In this document: positions 9,602 through 17,615 of the stretch, piece by piece
Position numbering within the stretch: position 1 is the stretch's first letter
Layout of the letters: each line of letters starts with the position of its first letter
DNA from: Cerasicoccus frondis
GTDB lineage: Bacteria; Verrucomicrobiota; Verrucomicrobiia; Opitutales; Cerasicoccaceae
Length of the DNA: 64,000 nt
Direction: 5' to 3'
Assembly: GCA_031296915.1 (NCBI GenBank)
Contig: JAVDPC010000025.1
Span: forward strand, 1-64,000
Position numbers and translations under genes: made by a program
Notes under the pieces: generated by a model
What the model was told of the DNA's origin: nothing
What the model saw: the letters and a program-made list of their open reading frames with translations, nothing else
Databases searched by the model: none

Positions 9602-12091
9602 TTAATCGATGGTCAGCGCAATGCGCTGAAAGTTGCGTGAGGAATTGCCGATACAGAGGTTAAAGTCGCGATGCTCCAGCTCCCAGGCGGATCGAGTGGG
9701 GTTGTAGGTCAGCAGATCGTGGTAGTTGACGGCGAGGCGCGCGGTCTTTGTTTCGCCGGGTTGTAGCGACAGCTTGGTGAAGTTGACCAAGGCGCGGGGG
9801 GGGCGTCCAGCGGGTGGATTCACCCACTCCAGATAGACTTGGACGACCTCCTGGCCGGCGCGCTCGCCAGTGTTGGTGACTGGCATGTGGATTTCGATTT
9901 CGCCGTCTTGAGCTAGTATGCCGCTGAGTCTTGGCGCGCCCAACTTGAATGTCGTGTAGGACAGACCGAAGCCAAAGGCAAAGGCCGGCTCCAGATTGGC
10001 CGAATCGTAGTGACGGTAGCCAACCATGAGTCCCTCGCCATAGTCGGCTTTGCCGTTCTTGCCCGGGTAAAATTGCATGCTGGGCACTTCGTCCCAGCAA
10101 ATCGGGTGGGTGTCGGGCAGTTTGCCGCTCGGGTTGACCTCGCCAAAAAGCACGCGGGCGATGGCGGCGCCGCCTTCCTGCCCCGGGTAGTAGGCTTCGA
10201 GCAGGGCGGGAGTGCTGTCGAGCCAAGTGCGGTAGTCGACCGGCGTGCCGTTTTTCAGGACGACGGCGGTGTTGGGGTTGGCGGCCGTGATGCGTCGGAT
10301 CAGCTCATCTTGACGTCCGGGCAGGTGGAAAAATTTCCGGTCGCAGTCACCGCCTTCAAACTGGTTGCTCAAGCCAGCGGCGATGACCACGGCGTCACAA
10401 CTGGCGGCGAGGCTGACTGCTTCCTCGATGGGGTCCTTTCGGTCAGGCGTCGCCCAGCCAAAGTGTATGCCGCCGCGGGTCTTGGTTTTGCGGTAAAGAA
10501 TGAGCAGCTCGATTTCGCGCGGTTCGGCGATCTCCAGGCTGTATTGGCCGGCGCGATTGGCGTAGGCGCTTTCGAAGTTCGTCTCGTCAAAATCACTCCA
10601 GCAGTCGATGACGGTTTCGCCGTCGAAATCGACGCGGCCAACGCCCTCCTGAGTGGCAATGGAGAAGCGGTATTGGCCGGGCTCAGTCAGGCGGAGTTTA
10701 CCCGTCCAGCGGACCACGTAATCATTTCGCGGCAGACCGGTGGTGGGGGAGGCCCAGCCCCAGGAAAAGTCGATTTGCGCGTCGATTTGGGTCGCGCAGG
10801 GCGGCTTGCCGTTGAGGAAATTTTCCACCTGGAAGTATTCCGCCATCAGGCCTTGGCCAAACTCGCCGTCTGCGGGGGAAAGGTAATCGGAGTGGACCGT
10901 GGGCAGGTTGCTGCCCATGGAGCAGCCTTCGGCCGAGAGCACCTCGACTTCTTCGCCAAGCAGCGCGCGAATGCCCTCCAACGGCGAAATCGCGTAAAAC
11001 GGGCTGACTGAGGCGCTGCCGCCACCGCCGAGACGGGCATTGGCGGCGTTGGGGCCGATGACGGCCAGGCGCTTGATTTTCGTGCGGTCAAAGGGGAGGA
11101 CTGCGTCGTCGTTTTTGAGCAACGTGATCGACTCCTCAGCGGTGCGGCGAGCGATGTTGCGGTGGCGTGGAGAATCGAGCTCGGGGGGGGAGTATTGCTC
11201 GTCTTTGCGGGCGGGCTCGCACTTCTGATAAAGGCTGACGAGGCGTTCGAAACGGCGGGTAATTTCTTCCTCGTCGATCAGCCCGCTGTCGAGGGCTTCC
11301 TGCAGACGCTCAGGCGTGAGGACCTTGCCAGGGCCAGGCATTTCCATGTCGACGCTGGAGGTGATGGCGCCTTCGCCCTGCAGCGCGTTCCAATCGGAGA
11401 CAATGAAGCCTGTAAAGCCCATTTCGTCGCGCAGCACCTCCTGCATCCACTCCCGGCTGTCGCCCGGATATTCGCCATTGATCGGGTTGTAGCACGTCAT
11501 GACGGCCCAGGGGGCGGCTTCCCGCAGTGCGATGGCGAATACCCTCAAATAGAGCTCGCGGAGGGTGCGGGGATCGACCTCGGCGCTCATTTTTTTCTGC
11601 TCAAATTGCTGGTTGTTGCAGGCAAAGGATTTGATGCAGGCTGAGGCGCCTTCGGACTGTATGCCGCGGATGATCGCGCTGGCCATTTTGCCCGCGAGAA
11701 CGGGGTCCTCGGAAAAGGTTTCGTAGTTGCGCCCACCGCAGGGCAGACGGTGCAGGTTGACCATTGGGCCCAGTAGCATGCGGCAGTTTTTGGCGCGAGT
11801 TTCACGGCCCAAGGCCTGGCCGACTTCCTCGATCAGGGCGGGGTTCCAGGTTGACGCCATGCCCACTGAGGTCGGGAAGCAGGTGGCGCTGCCGTAGGGG
11901 GGGGCAACGAGGGTCACCCCATGCCCGCAGTCGGCCACCTGCATCGGTGGGATGTCCATGGACGGGATGCCGGGGAAGTGCCAGGCGTCTTTGCCTGCGA
12001 ATAGGTTTAGCTGGTCGGGGGAAACTGAAAAAGCGTCTTCTTTAATGGGCATTTTGAGGAGGGATAAATTTGAATCAAACGATAGAGACAT
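9602..12091 (-). CDS. GH3 beta-glycosidase with inserted PA14 domain
   Basis: Family 3 glycoside hydrolase, most likely a beta-glucosidase-type enzyme acting on oligosaccharides. It begins with the typical LNLFAGKDAWH segment. The presumed nucleophile is Asp233 in VSDWNAL (numbered from 12091). An (alpha/beta) second domain follows. A PA14 domain (around LMAEYFQVENFLNGKPP to HFGWATPD) is inserted ahead of the FN3-like C-terminal domain. No signal peptide is seen, so it is probably cytoplasmic. Reading could begin further upstream at a TTG (12202), but the ATGs at 12091 and 12052 are more credible. The 12091 ATG lies inside a strong inverted repeat (12073-12100), so 12052 (MPIKEDAF) may be the true start. 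The gene runs into the LptF/G gene, separated only by its own stop codon in the same frame. Confidence 0.9.
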   Translation of the reverse strand: MSLSFDSNLSLLKMPIKEDAFSVSPDQLNLFAGKDAWHFPGIPSMDIPPMQVADCGHGVTLVAPPYGSATCFPTSVGMASTWNPALIEEVGQALGRETRAKNCRMLLGPMVNLHRLPCGGRNYETFSEDPVLAGKMASAIIRGIQSEGASACIKSFACNNQQFEQKKMSAEVDPRTLRELYLRVFAIALREAAPWAVMTCYNPINGEYPGDSREWMQEVLRDEMGFTGFIVSDWNALQGEGAITSSVDMEMPGPGKVLTPERLQEALDSGLIDEEEITRRFERLVSLYQKCEPARKDEQYSPPELDSPRHRNIARRTAEESITLLKNDDAVLPFDRTKIKRLAVIGPNAANARLGGGGSASVSPFYAISPLEGIRALLGEEVEVLSAEGCSMGSNLPTVHSDYLSPADGEFGQGLMAEYFQVENFLNGKPPCATQIDAQIDFSWGWASPTTGLPRNDYVVRWTGKLRLTEPGQYRFSIATQEGVGRVDFDGETVIDCWSDFDETNFESAYANRAGQYSLEIAEPREIELLILYRKTKTRGGIHFGWATPDRKDPIEEAVSLAASCDAVVIAAGLSNQFEGGDCDRKFFHLPGRQDELIRRITAANPNTAVVLKNGTPVDYRTWLDSTPALLEAYYPGQEGGAAIARVLFGEVNPSGKLPDTHPICWDEVPSMQFYPGKNGKADYGEGLMVGYRHYDSANLEPAFAFGFGLSYTTFKLGAPRLSGILAQDGEIEIHMPVTNTGERAGQEVVQVYLEWVNPPAGRPPRALVNFTKLSLQPGETKTARLAVNYHDLLTYNPTRSAWELEHRDFNLCIGNSSRNFQRIALTID

Positions 12092-12100
12092 CGTTTGATT
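12073..12100. promoter_or_regulatory. Perfect 11-bp inverted repeat at the GH3 start
   Basis: AATCAAACGAT (12073-12083) and ATCGTTTGATT (12090-12100) are perfect reverse complements around a 6-base spacer. It could be a LacI-type operator. In the GH3 transcript it could also fold into a hairpin covering the ATG at 12091, which favours the downstream ATG at 12052 as the start. No experimental support. Confidence 0.55.
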
Positions 12101-12278
12101 ATGCCAACTCAATAAAATCCGGTCCTGGCGTTGCCCTTGCGCGCCTATCGCAATTATGGGACGATGGCGATTGAACTGGTCGCGTTGGGAAGGCCCTCTC
12201 AATGAAGCCTGGGGCTAAGCCTGGAAGAGATCGAGGTCGGTTTGCGGACACAGAACCCAGTCAAAAAACATTGGCGGA

Positions 12279-12740
12279 ATGACGGGCATACTGCTAACGT
12301 TGTGGACAATGAAAAAAAGTGCATGCCCAGTTCCCAAGATCGTAATCATTCTGATGGTGGTGTACGGGTTCGGTAGCCTGATCCATTTCATCCACAACGC
12401 TGAGTTCCTCGAAAGTTACCCCAATTTACCAAGTTCTTGGACGCCAAGCGGCGTCTACATGGCGTGGGTTGGCTTAACTTGCGTCGGCGCCTTGGGTTTA
12501 TTCGTGTTGTCGAAAGGTTATCGTTGGGCGGGCTTGCTCATCCTGATGGTCTATGCTGCACTCGGGGTAGACAGCCTGGGCCATTACTTTGTAGCCGAGT
12601 TATGCGAGCATACTTTGGGCATGAACATAACCATATTTATGGAGGTGATTCCGGCAGCAATGCTCTTGTTCGCAGTCGTCGGCATGCTGATGCAAGATTT
12701 GGCCCGCAAGGTGTCGACCAGAATCGGAAATGCCGTTTAG
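12279..12740 (+). CDS. Small four-helix membrane protein, unknown function
   Basis: A 153-residue protein with about four hydrophobic segments (IVIILMVVYGFGSLIHFIHN, YMAWVGLTCVGALGLFVL, AGLLILMVYAALGVDSLG, FMEVIPAAMLLFAVVGML). His, Asp and Glu residues sit within or beside the helices (HFIHNAEF, DSLGHYF). The ATG at 12279 has GGCGGA immediately upstream; an ATG at 12309 (MKKSACPV) is an alternative. It is divergent from the GH3 gene. No family was recognised beyond general DoxX/cytochrome-like small membrane proteins, and no function is assigned. Confidence 0.7.
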   Translation: MTGILLTLWTMKKSACPVPKIVIILMVVYGFGSLIHFIHNAEFLESYPNLPSSWTPSGVYMAWVGLTCVGALGLFVLSKGYRWAGLLILMVYAALGVDSLGHYFVAELCEHTLGMNITIFMEVIPAAMLLFAVVGMLMQDLARKVSTRIGNAV

Positions 12741-12950
12741 CGGGTCGTTCAATGCTGGCGCTCAATATGGTTGGGATTGCTTTTGGGCGGCAGGCTCGAT
12801 TACCTAATGGTTTGCTTGTGAGCGAAATACTGAAAATTACAGTTTCTCTGGCCATGGCGCCACCCGACGATGAAGCCATGAAGGCTGCGCTTCCTGGCGG
12901 TCAGCCATTTTATTGTTAATATCAGAGCCGAAACCGGCGATAAATCCCTT

Positions 12951-14288
12951 ATGCACCCCTATATTGCGAAGACCCTTGATACCGTCCAAAAACGCAATCA
13001 CAGCGAGCCGATTTTCCTGCAAGCTGTCAGCGAAGTCATCACGACGCTAGAACCGATTCTGGCCGAGCATCCCGAAATTGAAGAGCTGAACCTGCTTGAG
13101 CGCATGTGCGAGCCGGAGCGTCAACTGATCTTCCGGGTTGTGTGGAAGGGGGACGATGGGCTCGTGCATTGCACGCGCGGGTTCCGGATCGAGTTTTCCA
13201 GTGTGCTTGGGCCGTTCAAGGGCGGCCTGCGCTTCCAGCCCGTGGTAAATATGGGCGTGATGAAGTTCCTGGGCTTCGAGCAGGTGTTTAAAAACAGCCT
13301 GACTGGCCTGAATATCGGTGGCGGCAAGGGAGGCGCGGAGTTTGAGCCCTATGGTAAGAGCGACGACGAAGTCATGCGTTTTTGTCAGGCTTTCATGAGC
13401 GAGCTCTACCGGCATATCGGCGAACAGCGTGACGTGCCTGCTGGCGATATGGGCGTTGGCGCCCGGGAGATTGGCTACTTGTTTGGCCAATACAAGCGGC
13501 TGACGAATCGCTATGAAATGGGCGTGCTGACGGGCAAAAGCGTTTCCTGGGGCGGCTCGCTTGCCCGAATGGAAGCCACCGGCTATGGCGTCATTTACTT
13601 CACGCAGGAGATGCTCAAAAAGCGCGGCGACAGCGTGGCGGGGAAGCGCGTCATCGTATCCGGCGCTGGCAATGTCGCCACTTACGCCATGCGGAAGCTG
13701 ACCGAGCTTGGCGCCAAAGTCGTCGCGTGTTCGGACATCACCGGCACGCTTTACCACGAGGACGGCATCGATGTCGGCGTGATTAAGCATCTGGCCGAAG
13801 TGGAGCGGAAGCACATCAGCGCCTATTGCGACCACCACCGGGACGCGACATTTCGCAAGGGAGTCAAGGTGTGGGGCGTGCCGTGCGACATGGCTTTCCC
13901 CTGCGCCACGCAGAATGAACTCAATGGCGACGACGCCATAGAGCTCATCGGCAATGGTCTGAAATTGATCTGCGAAGGCGCCAATATGCCGTGTACGCCA
14001 GACGCCATTGAAGCGTTTCGCGAGGCGGGGGTGCTGTTCGGCCCCGCCAAGGCGGCGAATGCGGGCGGCGTCGCGGTCTCGGCTTTGGAAATGCAGCAAA
14101 ACGCAGGCTTGGAGCGCTGGTCGTTCCAGCAGGTCGACGAGGAGCTACAACGGATTATGGGCCGTATTTTTGATCAATGCACCCACTGTGCGGAGAAATA
14201 TTCCCAGCCGGAGGATTATATTTCGGGCGCAAACATCGCTGGTTTCCTACGGGTGGCCCAGGCGATGATCAGCCATGGGCTTATCTAG
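12951..14288 (+). CDS. gdhA: NADP-type glutamate dehydrogenase
   Basis: Catalyses reductive amination of 2-oxoglutarate with ammonium to glutamate. At 445 residues it has the length of hexameric bacterial GdhA. Visible family motifs are FKGGLRF (Lys90), GGGKGG (Lys126, the catalytic-lysine region), PAGDMGVG (Asp166) and the Rossmann segment VIVSGAGNVATYA. The protein ends at its natural C-terminus. Its TAG stop is contributed by the TCTAGA of a dispersed repeat element. It appears monocistronic, about 210 bases after the small membrane protein gene. Confidence 0.96.
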   Translation: MHPYIAKTLDTVQKRNHSEPIFLQAVSEVITTLEPILAEHPEIEELNLLERMCEPERQLIFRVVWKGDDGLVHCTRGFRIEFSSVLGPFKGGLRFQPVVNMGVMKFLGFEQVFKNSLTGLNIGGGKGGAEFEPYGKSDDEVMRFCQAFMSELYRHIGEQRDVPAGDMGVGAREIGYLFGQYKRLTNRYEMGVLTGKSVSWGGSLARMEATGYGVIYFTQEMLKKRGDSVAGKRVIVSGAGNVATYAMRKLTELGAKVVACSDITGTLYHEDGIDVGVIKHLAEVERKHISAYCDHHRDATFRKGVKVWGVPCDMAFPCATQNELNGDDAIELIGNGLKLICEGANMPCTPDAIEAFREAGVLFGPAKAANAGGVAVSALEMQQNAGLERWSFQQVDEELQRIMGRIFDQCTHCAEKYSQPEDYISGANIAGFLRVAQAMISHGLI

Positions 14289-14323
14289 AGAACATTTTTC
14301 ATCGCACTTGGTCGCATCAGATG
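14284..14323 (+). repeat. Dispersed element, copy 2 (right half) overlapping the gdhA stop
   Basis: Starts TCTAGAGAACATTTTTCATC and matches the right half of the 41-108 element with a few substitutions. The gdhA stop codon (14286-14288) is the TAG within its TCTAGA. Confidence 0.65.
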
Positions 14324-14797
14324 GAGCCAAGATTACCTCTCAGCGGGCGCCGAAAATCGGATGATCTGCTGGGGAGGAGGGGGGGGGGAAACCCCGCTGC
14401 AAAATGATATCAAAGAACACTGCCTTACCCGCCCGCTCGCCGTAAGGAGGCGCAGGTGAGGTGCAGGCGGCTTAGAGGCTGCCAGCCGGACGACGGATCA
14501 CTCCGTCGCTCACACGTCGTCGCTGCGCTGACCAGGCTGGCATAGGGCGTCGTGCAATGAGTGGCTCGGGCAAAAGCTGGGCGTCGCGAAACTGATTGCT
14601 GTCACCAAGTCAGTTCGCGAATGAGCCTGTTTACCCGTCACGCAATGCACGCGGCCCGAAAGGCCCCGCATGGCGTCGACTGGGATACCTTGGCGGTGTT
14701 CGCTATGGCGGATGGTAGGGGGAGGGGAGGTTCATGGGTTTGGAGGTTTGGAGGTTTGAAAGTTTGAAAGTTTGGAGGTGAGTAGGGTTGGTAATGT

Positions 14798-14822
14798 GGG
14801 TAGGGTGGGTAAGGTTGGGGGG
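14798..14822 (+). other. G-quadruplex-capable tract
   Basis: Four G runs of at least three are separated by 2, 1 and 7 bases (GGGTAGGGTGGGTAAGGTTG followed by more G), which fits the canonical G4 pattern. It directly follows period-8 repeats of the GGTTTGGA type. Confidence 0.55.
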
Positions 14823-14849
14823 CGGGAGTTATGGGAGTGACGCAATTGA

Positions 14850-14920
14850 GTAGCATAGGCGTCCCGCCTGTGCCTCGACTCCACCTAACCGAAACAGCAC
14901 AGGCGGGACGCCTATGCTAC
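14850..14920. repeat. Perfect 24-bp inverted repeat
   Basis: Arms 14850-14873 (GTAGCATAGGCGTCCCGCCT...) and 14897-14920 (...AGGCGGGACGCCTATGCTAC) are exact reverse complements around a 23-base spacer. The sequence type (CAGGCGGGACGCCTATGCTA) resembles high-copy palindromes that I recall from other Verrucomicrobiota genomes; that link was not checked. Confidence 0.8.
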
Positions 14921-15132
14921 GGCAGCGCAATGATGTGTGTGGTGATCAATAAAACACTAAATTTTCCACGCTCGATCACAAACAAAAAGTGAACGCACGA
15001 GCATTTTATTAGTGAATGGCTCTTACTAATAATCCATGCTGGGCATCAACGACTTACGCACGTGAAGCAAGGGCGCTGCAACCAAGGGAAGAGCATTCAA
15101 CTAGTGTGGAGTCAGCGAAGTTGGATTCGTCC

Positions 15133-15222
15133 AAAAGGTGCAGCCCGGTGTCACGACCGGGCTGCTTCATCCTATTTACTGTATGGCAATGAAGCCGGTC
15201 GGGACACCGGGCTGCATCTTTT
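15133..15222. repeat. Large imperfect inverted repeat
   Basis: The left part 15133-15170 and right part 15189-15222 are reverse complements over about 30 bases with few differences. They share GCAGCCCGGTGTC and CGACCGG blocks. It could act as a bidirectional terminator for the GntR-type gene ending at 15253, or be a REP-like element. Confidence 0.65.
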
Positions 15223-15252
15223 GAAATAGCTTTCCTGCGTTATCGAACACGC

Positions 15253-16245
15253 CTAGGAGGCGGTATTCCAGCTTTCCGCTAGTTGGATAATTGGTTTGGG
15301 GGTGATGACCACGCGTTGGCCGACCCCGATGTTGCCTTCGTTACGCGCGCGGTAGAGCTCGAGTGATTTCTGAACGATGCCCTGCCAGGGAATGCCGACA
15401 CCGTCGATCTCGGCCTGGTTCAAGAGATCTGTATCGCCATAGGCGACGATCGGAATGCGGGCGGCGAATTTGGTTTTGAGCGCGTTGGCCGCAGTGTCGT
15501 AGACAGCAAAGGCGCCGTCGAAGTCATGCAGGGAGAGATCCTTGATGCTGTCCACCGCGCTCCAGTAGGCCCAGTCGGTTTGATGAATGACCACGCAGCG
15601 CGGATAGAGCGTCTGAAACCCAGCGAGCTGCGCGGCGTAGTGGGCGTTGCCGTGCGGGCCCGCCAAAACGAGGACTCGCCGGGCGCCGTAGCGCTCCATC
15701 ATGAGTTTGGCGCACAGGCGGCCGACTTCAAAGTGGTTGACTTCGATCGAGTCCGTAAAGGCGGCGTTGACGCCAGCCTCCGGTTCGCCGTCGATCATGA
15801 GGCTATAGTTCAAGTTGGAGTCGATGCGGCGCACGTCGTAATTTTGCCCCCAGAGGATGTTGTACCGGTTGTTGACGTAGTGATCGAACACCACGCCCTG
15901 GGCGATTTCTGAGGGGATGTCTTCCTGGCTAAACCGATCTTGGATCTTACTTAAGAGTATGCCGCCGAAATTGTTTTTCTTGGTATTGGGGTGGAAGACG
16001 AACGCCACGCCTTGCGGGGGAGGCGAGGTGGCGACATAGGTGCCCGATGATTGCACGCGGTGGAGTAGGCCCTCGTCGGTTAGTTCGCTAATGAGGCGGT
16101 GGGCGGTCTGATAAGAAACGCCGAGGCGAGTCGCTAACTCGCGGTTGGAGATGAACCGACTACCAGGTCGGCAAAAGCCATAATTCAGTCGTTCGATGAG
16201 CTCCGACTTGATTTGCTTGATGCGGTTGCTGCGTGTTCTGGCCAT
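15253..16245 (-). CDS. GntR-headed regulator with LacI-type sensor domain
   Basis: A transcription factor of 330 residues. The N-terminal winged helix-turn-helix (about 8-75) shows the GntR pattern: GSRFISNRELATRLGVSYQT followed by ISELTDEGLLHRV. The rest resembles a periplasmic-binding/LacI-like sugar-sensing domain, with a late segment typical of that fold (ARIPIVAYGDTDLL). Such hybrids usually control carbohydrate genes. It is divergent from the PEP-CTERM gene across a 400-base AT-rich gap that contains a palindrome at 16311-16324. The effector is unknown. Confidence 0.82.
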   Translation of the reverse strand: MARTRSNRIKQIKSELIERLNYGFCRPGSRFISNRELATRLGVSYQTAHRLISELTDEGLLHRVQSSGTYVATSPPPQGVAFVFHPNTKKNNFGGILLSKIQDRFSQEDIPSEIAQGVVFDHYVNNRYNILWGQNYDVRRIDSNLNYSLMIDGEPEAGVNAAFTDSIEVNHFEVGRLCAKLMMERYGARRVLVLAGPHGNAHYAAQLAGFQTLYPRCVVIHQTDWAYWSAVDSIKDLSLHDFDGAFAVYDTAANALKTKFAARIPIVAYGDTDLLNQAEIDGVGIPWQGIVQKSLELYRARNEGNIGVGQRVVITPKPIIQLAESWNTAS

Positions 16246-16653
16246 GGATTTTATTGCTACGGGTGGGGTGTGGTGTCGCTTGAGCGGTCATACAATCGAC
16301 AATCCCATTGTGGAAATGTTACCATTAAAATCAATAATATTGTACCGGCGTGCTTGGGACGGTGCATGTGTAGGACTTAAACTTACTTATCACGTCGAAT
16401 TTTAAATTGCAGAGTCTGGATCTGTGAATCGTTGCGTTGAAGCTTCGTTAGTAGGGTTGGCGATTCGGCCTTTTGTGATTGTAAATATATGTTTATAAGA
16501 TATTTATGTTCTTATTAGCCTTTGGTTGATGGCGTTCAGCTAGGCTCAGTTGCTGATTTATTGCTGTTGTTTGGGCGGAGGGCGTTCGATGCGCATTGAT
16601 ATGCGCAAAACCGATGTTGAAAACCAGAAAATATGAGGGCAGATTCTTACTCG
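16246..16653. other. Divergent AT-rich promoter region
   Basis: About 400 bases between the GntR/LacI-type regulator and the PEP-CTERM gene. Strongly AT-rich stretches (about 16320-16345 and 16480-16525) are likely promoter DNA. The only operator candidate is the palindrome at 16311-16324. No small gene is seen. Confidence 0.5.
16311..16324. promoter_or_regulatory. Candidate operator TGGAAATGTTACCA
   Basis: Near-palindrome (TGGAAA-TG-TTACCA) in the divergent gap. It shares TGGAAATGTT with the site at 27381 upstream of the large glycosidase gene, which suggests related regulators. Inference from pattern only. Confidence 0.4.
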
Positions 16654-17484
16654 ATGAAAACATTCCCATTATACTCCTTCCCCAAAGCCTTCTTAGGCGT
16701 TTCTACCCTGACTCTAGTTTTATCAGGAGCCTTCACGACCACGCTTGACGCGCAGACGGTTCTGTACCGGCAAGTCTTTGGTAATTCCACCGCAAACTCC
16801 AATCTGAACCCGGTTAACTGGGGCGCCTACGAGGGTGACAATAGCACGTTTAGCGACGGCAGTAGCTATTCGTCTACCTTGAGAACGGATGCCAGCGCTC
16901 CGGGCACCGAGACCTTGGGGAATGTGAATTCCGCGGTTGAGGCTGCATCGTTGACGAACGGCATTGGCTTTTTCTATGTGCGCAACAATCCGGGTGATTT
17001 GTATATCCCGAACGCAACCGAGCAAGCGGCCTTCGGCACGATTGATTTTTCGGACTACAGCACATTGGATTTCAGTGTGTATTCCAAAAGCACCGCGCGT
17101 GACTTTCGGTTTGTCGTTGAAGTCGGGGGTGTCTGGCTTGCTTCCGACCTGTATTCGAATTCTTCCAACTCAACCTGGGATCAGCATATTCTCTCCTACA
17201 CCGAGGATACGAGCTCCTGGTACGTAATGGACTTCACCGCGAATTCGGGGAACCCCATTTCGATAAGCGCCAATACGTTGGCTGGCGACGAAATCGCATT
17301 CCCAACGGGAGACATCACGAACTTTGGCATCTTCCTTGCCGGTTCGCCGACCACGGCGGTTTCGTTCGATGCGTTTGAAGTATCGGGAACAGAAATCCCT
17401 GAGCCGTCCGCCACCGCGCTCGTTGCGATGGCCTGCGTAGGCGGGTTGCTCTTGGTTCGTCGTCGACGCCTCAAGGACAAGTAA
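16654..17484 (+). CDS. Secreted PEP-CTERM sorting-signal protein
   Basis: A secreted protein of about 276 residues from the ATG at 16654 (MKTFPLYSFPKAF); an ATG at 16633 is an alternative. It has an N-terminal signal peptide ending near TLDAQT and a C-terminal PEP-CTERM tripartite signal: EIPEPSATALVAMACVGGLL followed by LVRRRR. Exosortase would recognise and cleave this signal; no exosortase gene lies in the window. The middle is a beta-rich region without a recognised domain, perhaps a carbohydrate-binding jelly roll. A strong terminator follows. Cargo function is unknown. Confidence 0.85.
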   Translation: MKTFPLYSFPKAFLGVSTLTLVLSGAFTTTLDAQTVLYRQVFGNSTANSNLNPVNWGAYEGDNSTFSDGSSYSSTLRTDASAPGTETLGNVNSAVEAASLTNGIGFFYVRNNPGDLYIPNATEQAAFGTIDFSDYSTLDFSVYSKSTARDFRFVVEVGGVWLASDLYSNSSNSTWDQHILSYTEDTSSWYVMDFTANSGNPISISANTLAGDEIAFPTGDITNFGIFLAGSPTTAVSFDAFEVSGTEIPEPSATALVAMACVGGLLLVRRRRLKDK

Positions 17485-17507
17485 TTTTGTTTAAGCCAGT
17501 AATATCG

Positions 17508-17543
17508 AAAACCCCGCGCCTTTGTTGGTGCGGGGTTTTTTAT
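17508..17543 (+). terminator. Intrinsic terminator after the PEP-CTERM gene
   Basis: ACCCCGC (17511-17517) pairs with GCGGGGT (17530-17536), flanked by A's on the left and T's on the right, giving a classic rho-independent hairpin 24 bases after the stop codon. Confidence 0.9.
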
Positions 17544-17544
17544 T

Positions 17545-17580
17545 GGAGCACTTTTCATCTAGATTGGCCGAGTCAGGTGG
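17545..17580 (-). repeat. Dispersed element, copy 3 (left half, inverted)
   Basis: The reverse complement reads CTCGGCCAATCTAGATGAAA then AGTGCTCC. It matches the left half of the 41-108 element almost exactly, with one inserted base. It lies between the PEP-CTERM terminator and the end of the LacI gene. Confidence 0.75.
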
Positions 17581-17615
17581 GGTAGAGATCGGCTCAGCCG
17601 TTTTTCTCAGGCTGA

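Larger units (their letters stand above)
14289..15252. other. Gene-free repeat island
   Basis: About 960 bases with no convincing gene. Contents in order: the rest of a dispersed element, a run of ten G (14379-14388), a palindromic stretch with GCCAGCC (14481-14487) opposite GGCTGGC (14535-14541), imperfect octamer repeats of the GGTTTGGA type (about 14740-14780), a G-quadruplex-capable tract (14798-14822), a perfect 24-bp inverted repeat (14850-14920) and a second large imperfect inverted repeat (15133-15222). The gdhA side has no classical terminator. Confidence 0.7.

Noticed and set aside
10010..11011. Reading frame of over 300 codons opposite the GH3 gene
   Set aside because: Lies entirely within the GH3 gene, which has clear family motifs on the other strand.
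13047..14099. Reading frame opposite gdhA
   Set aside because: Shadow of gdhA; no domain or start signal.
14561..14767. Short reading frame with a CHQVSSR-like string in the repeat island, considered as a RAYT transposase remnant
   Set aside because: Only a few residues resemble the start of such transposases; no catalytic motif and no further homologous stretch. Treated as noncoding.
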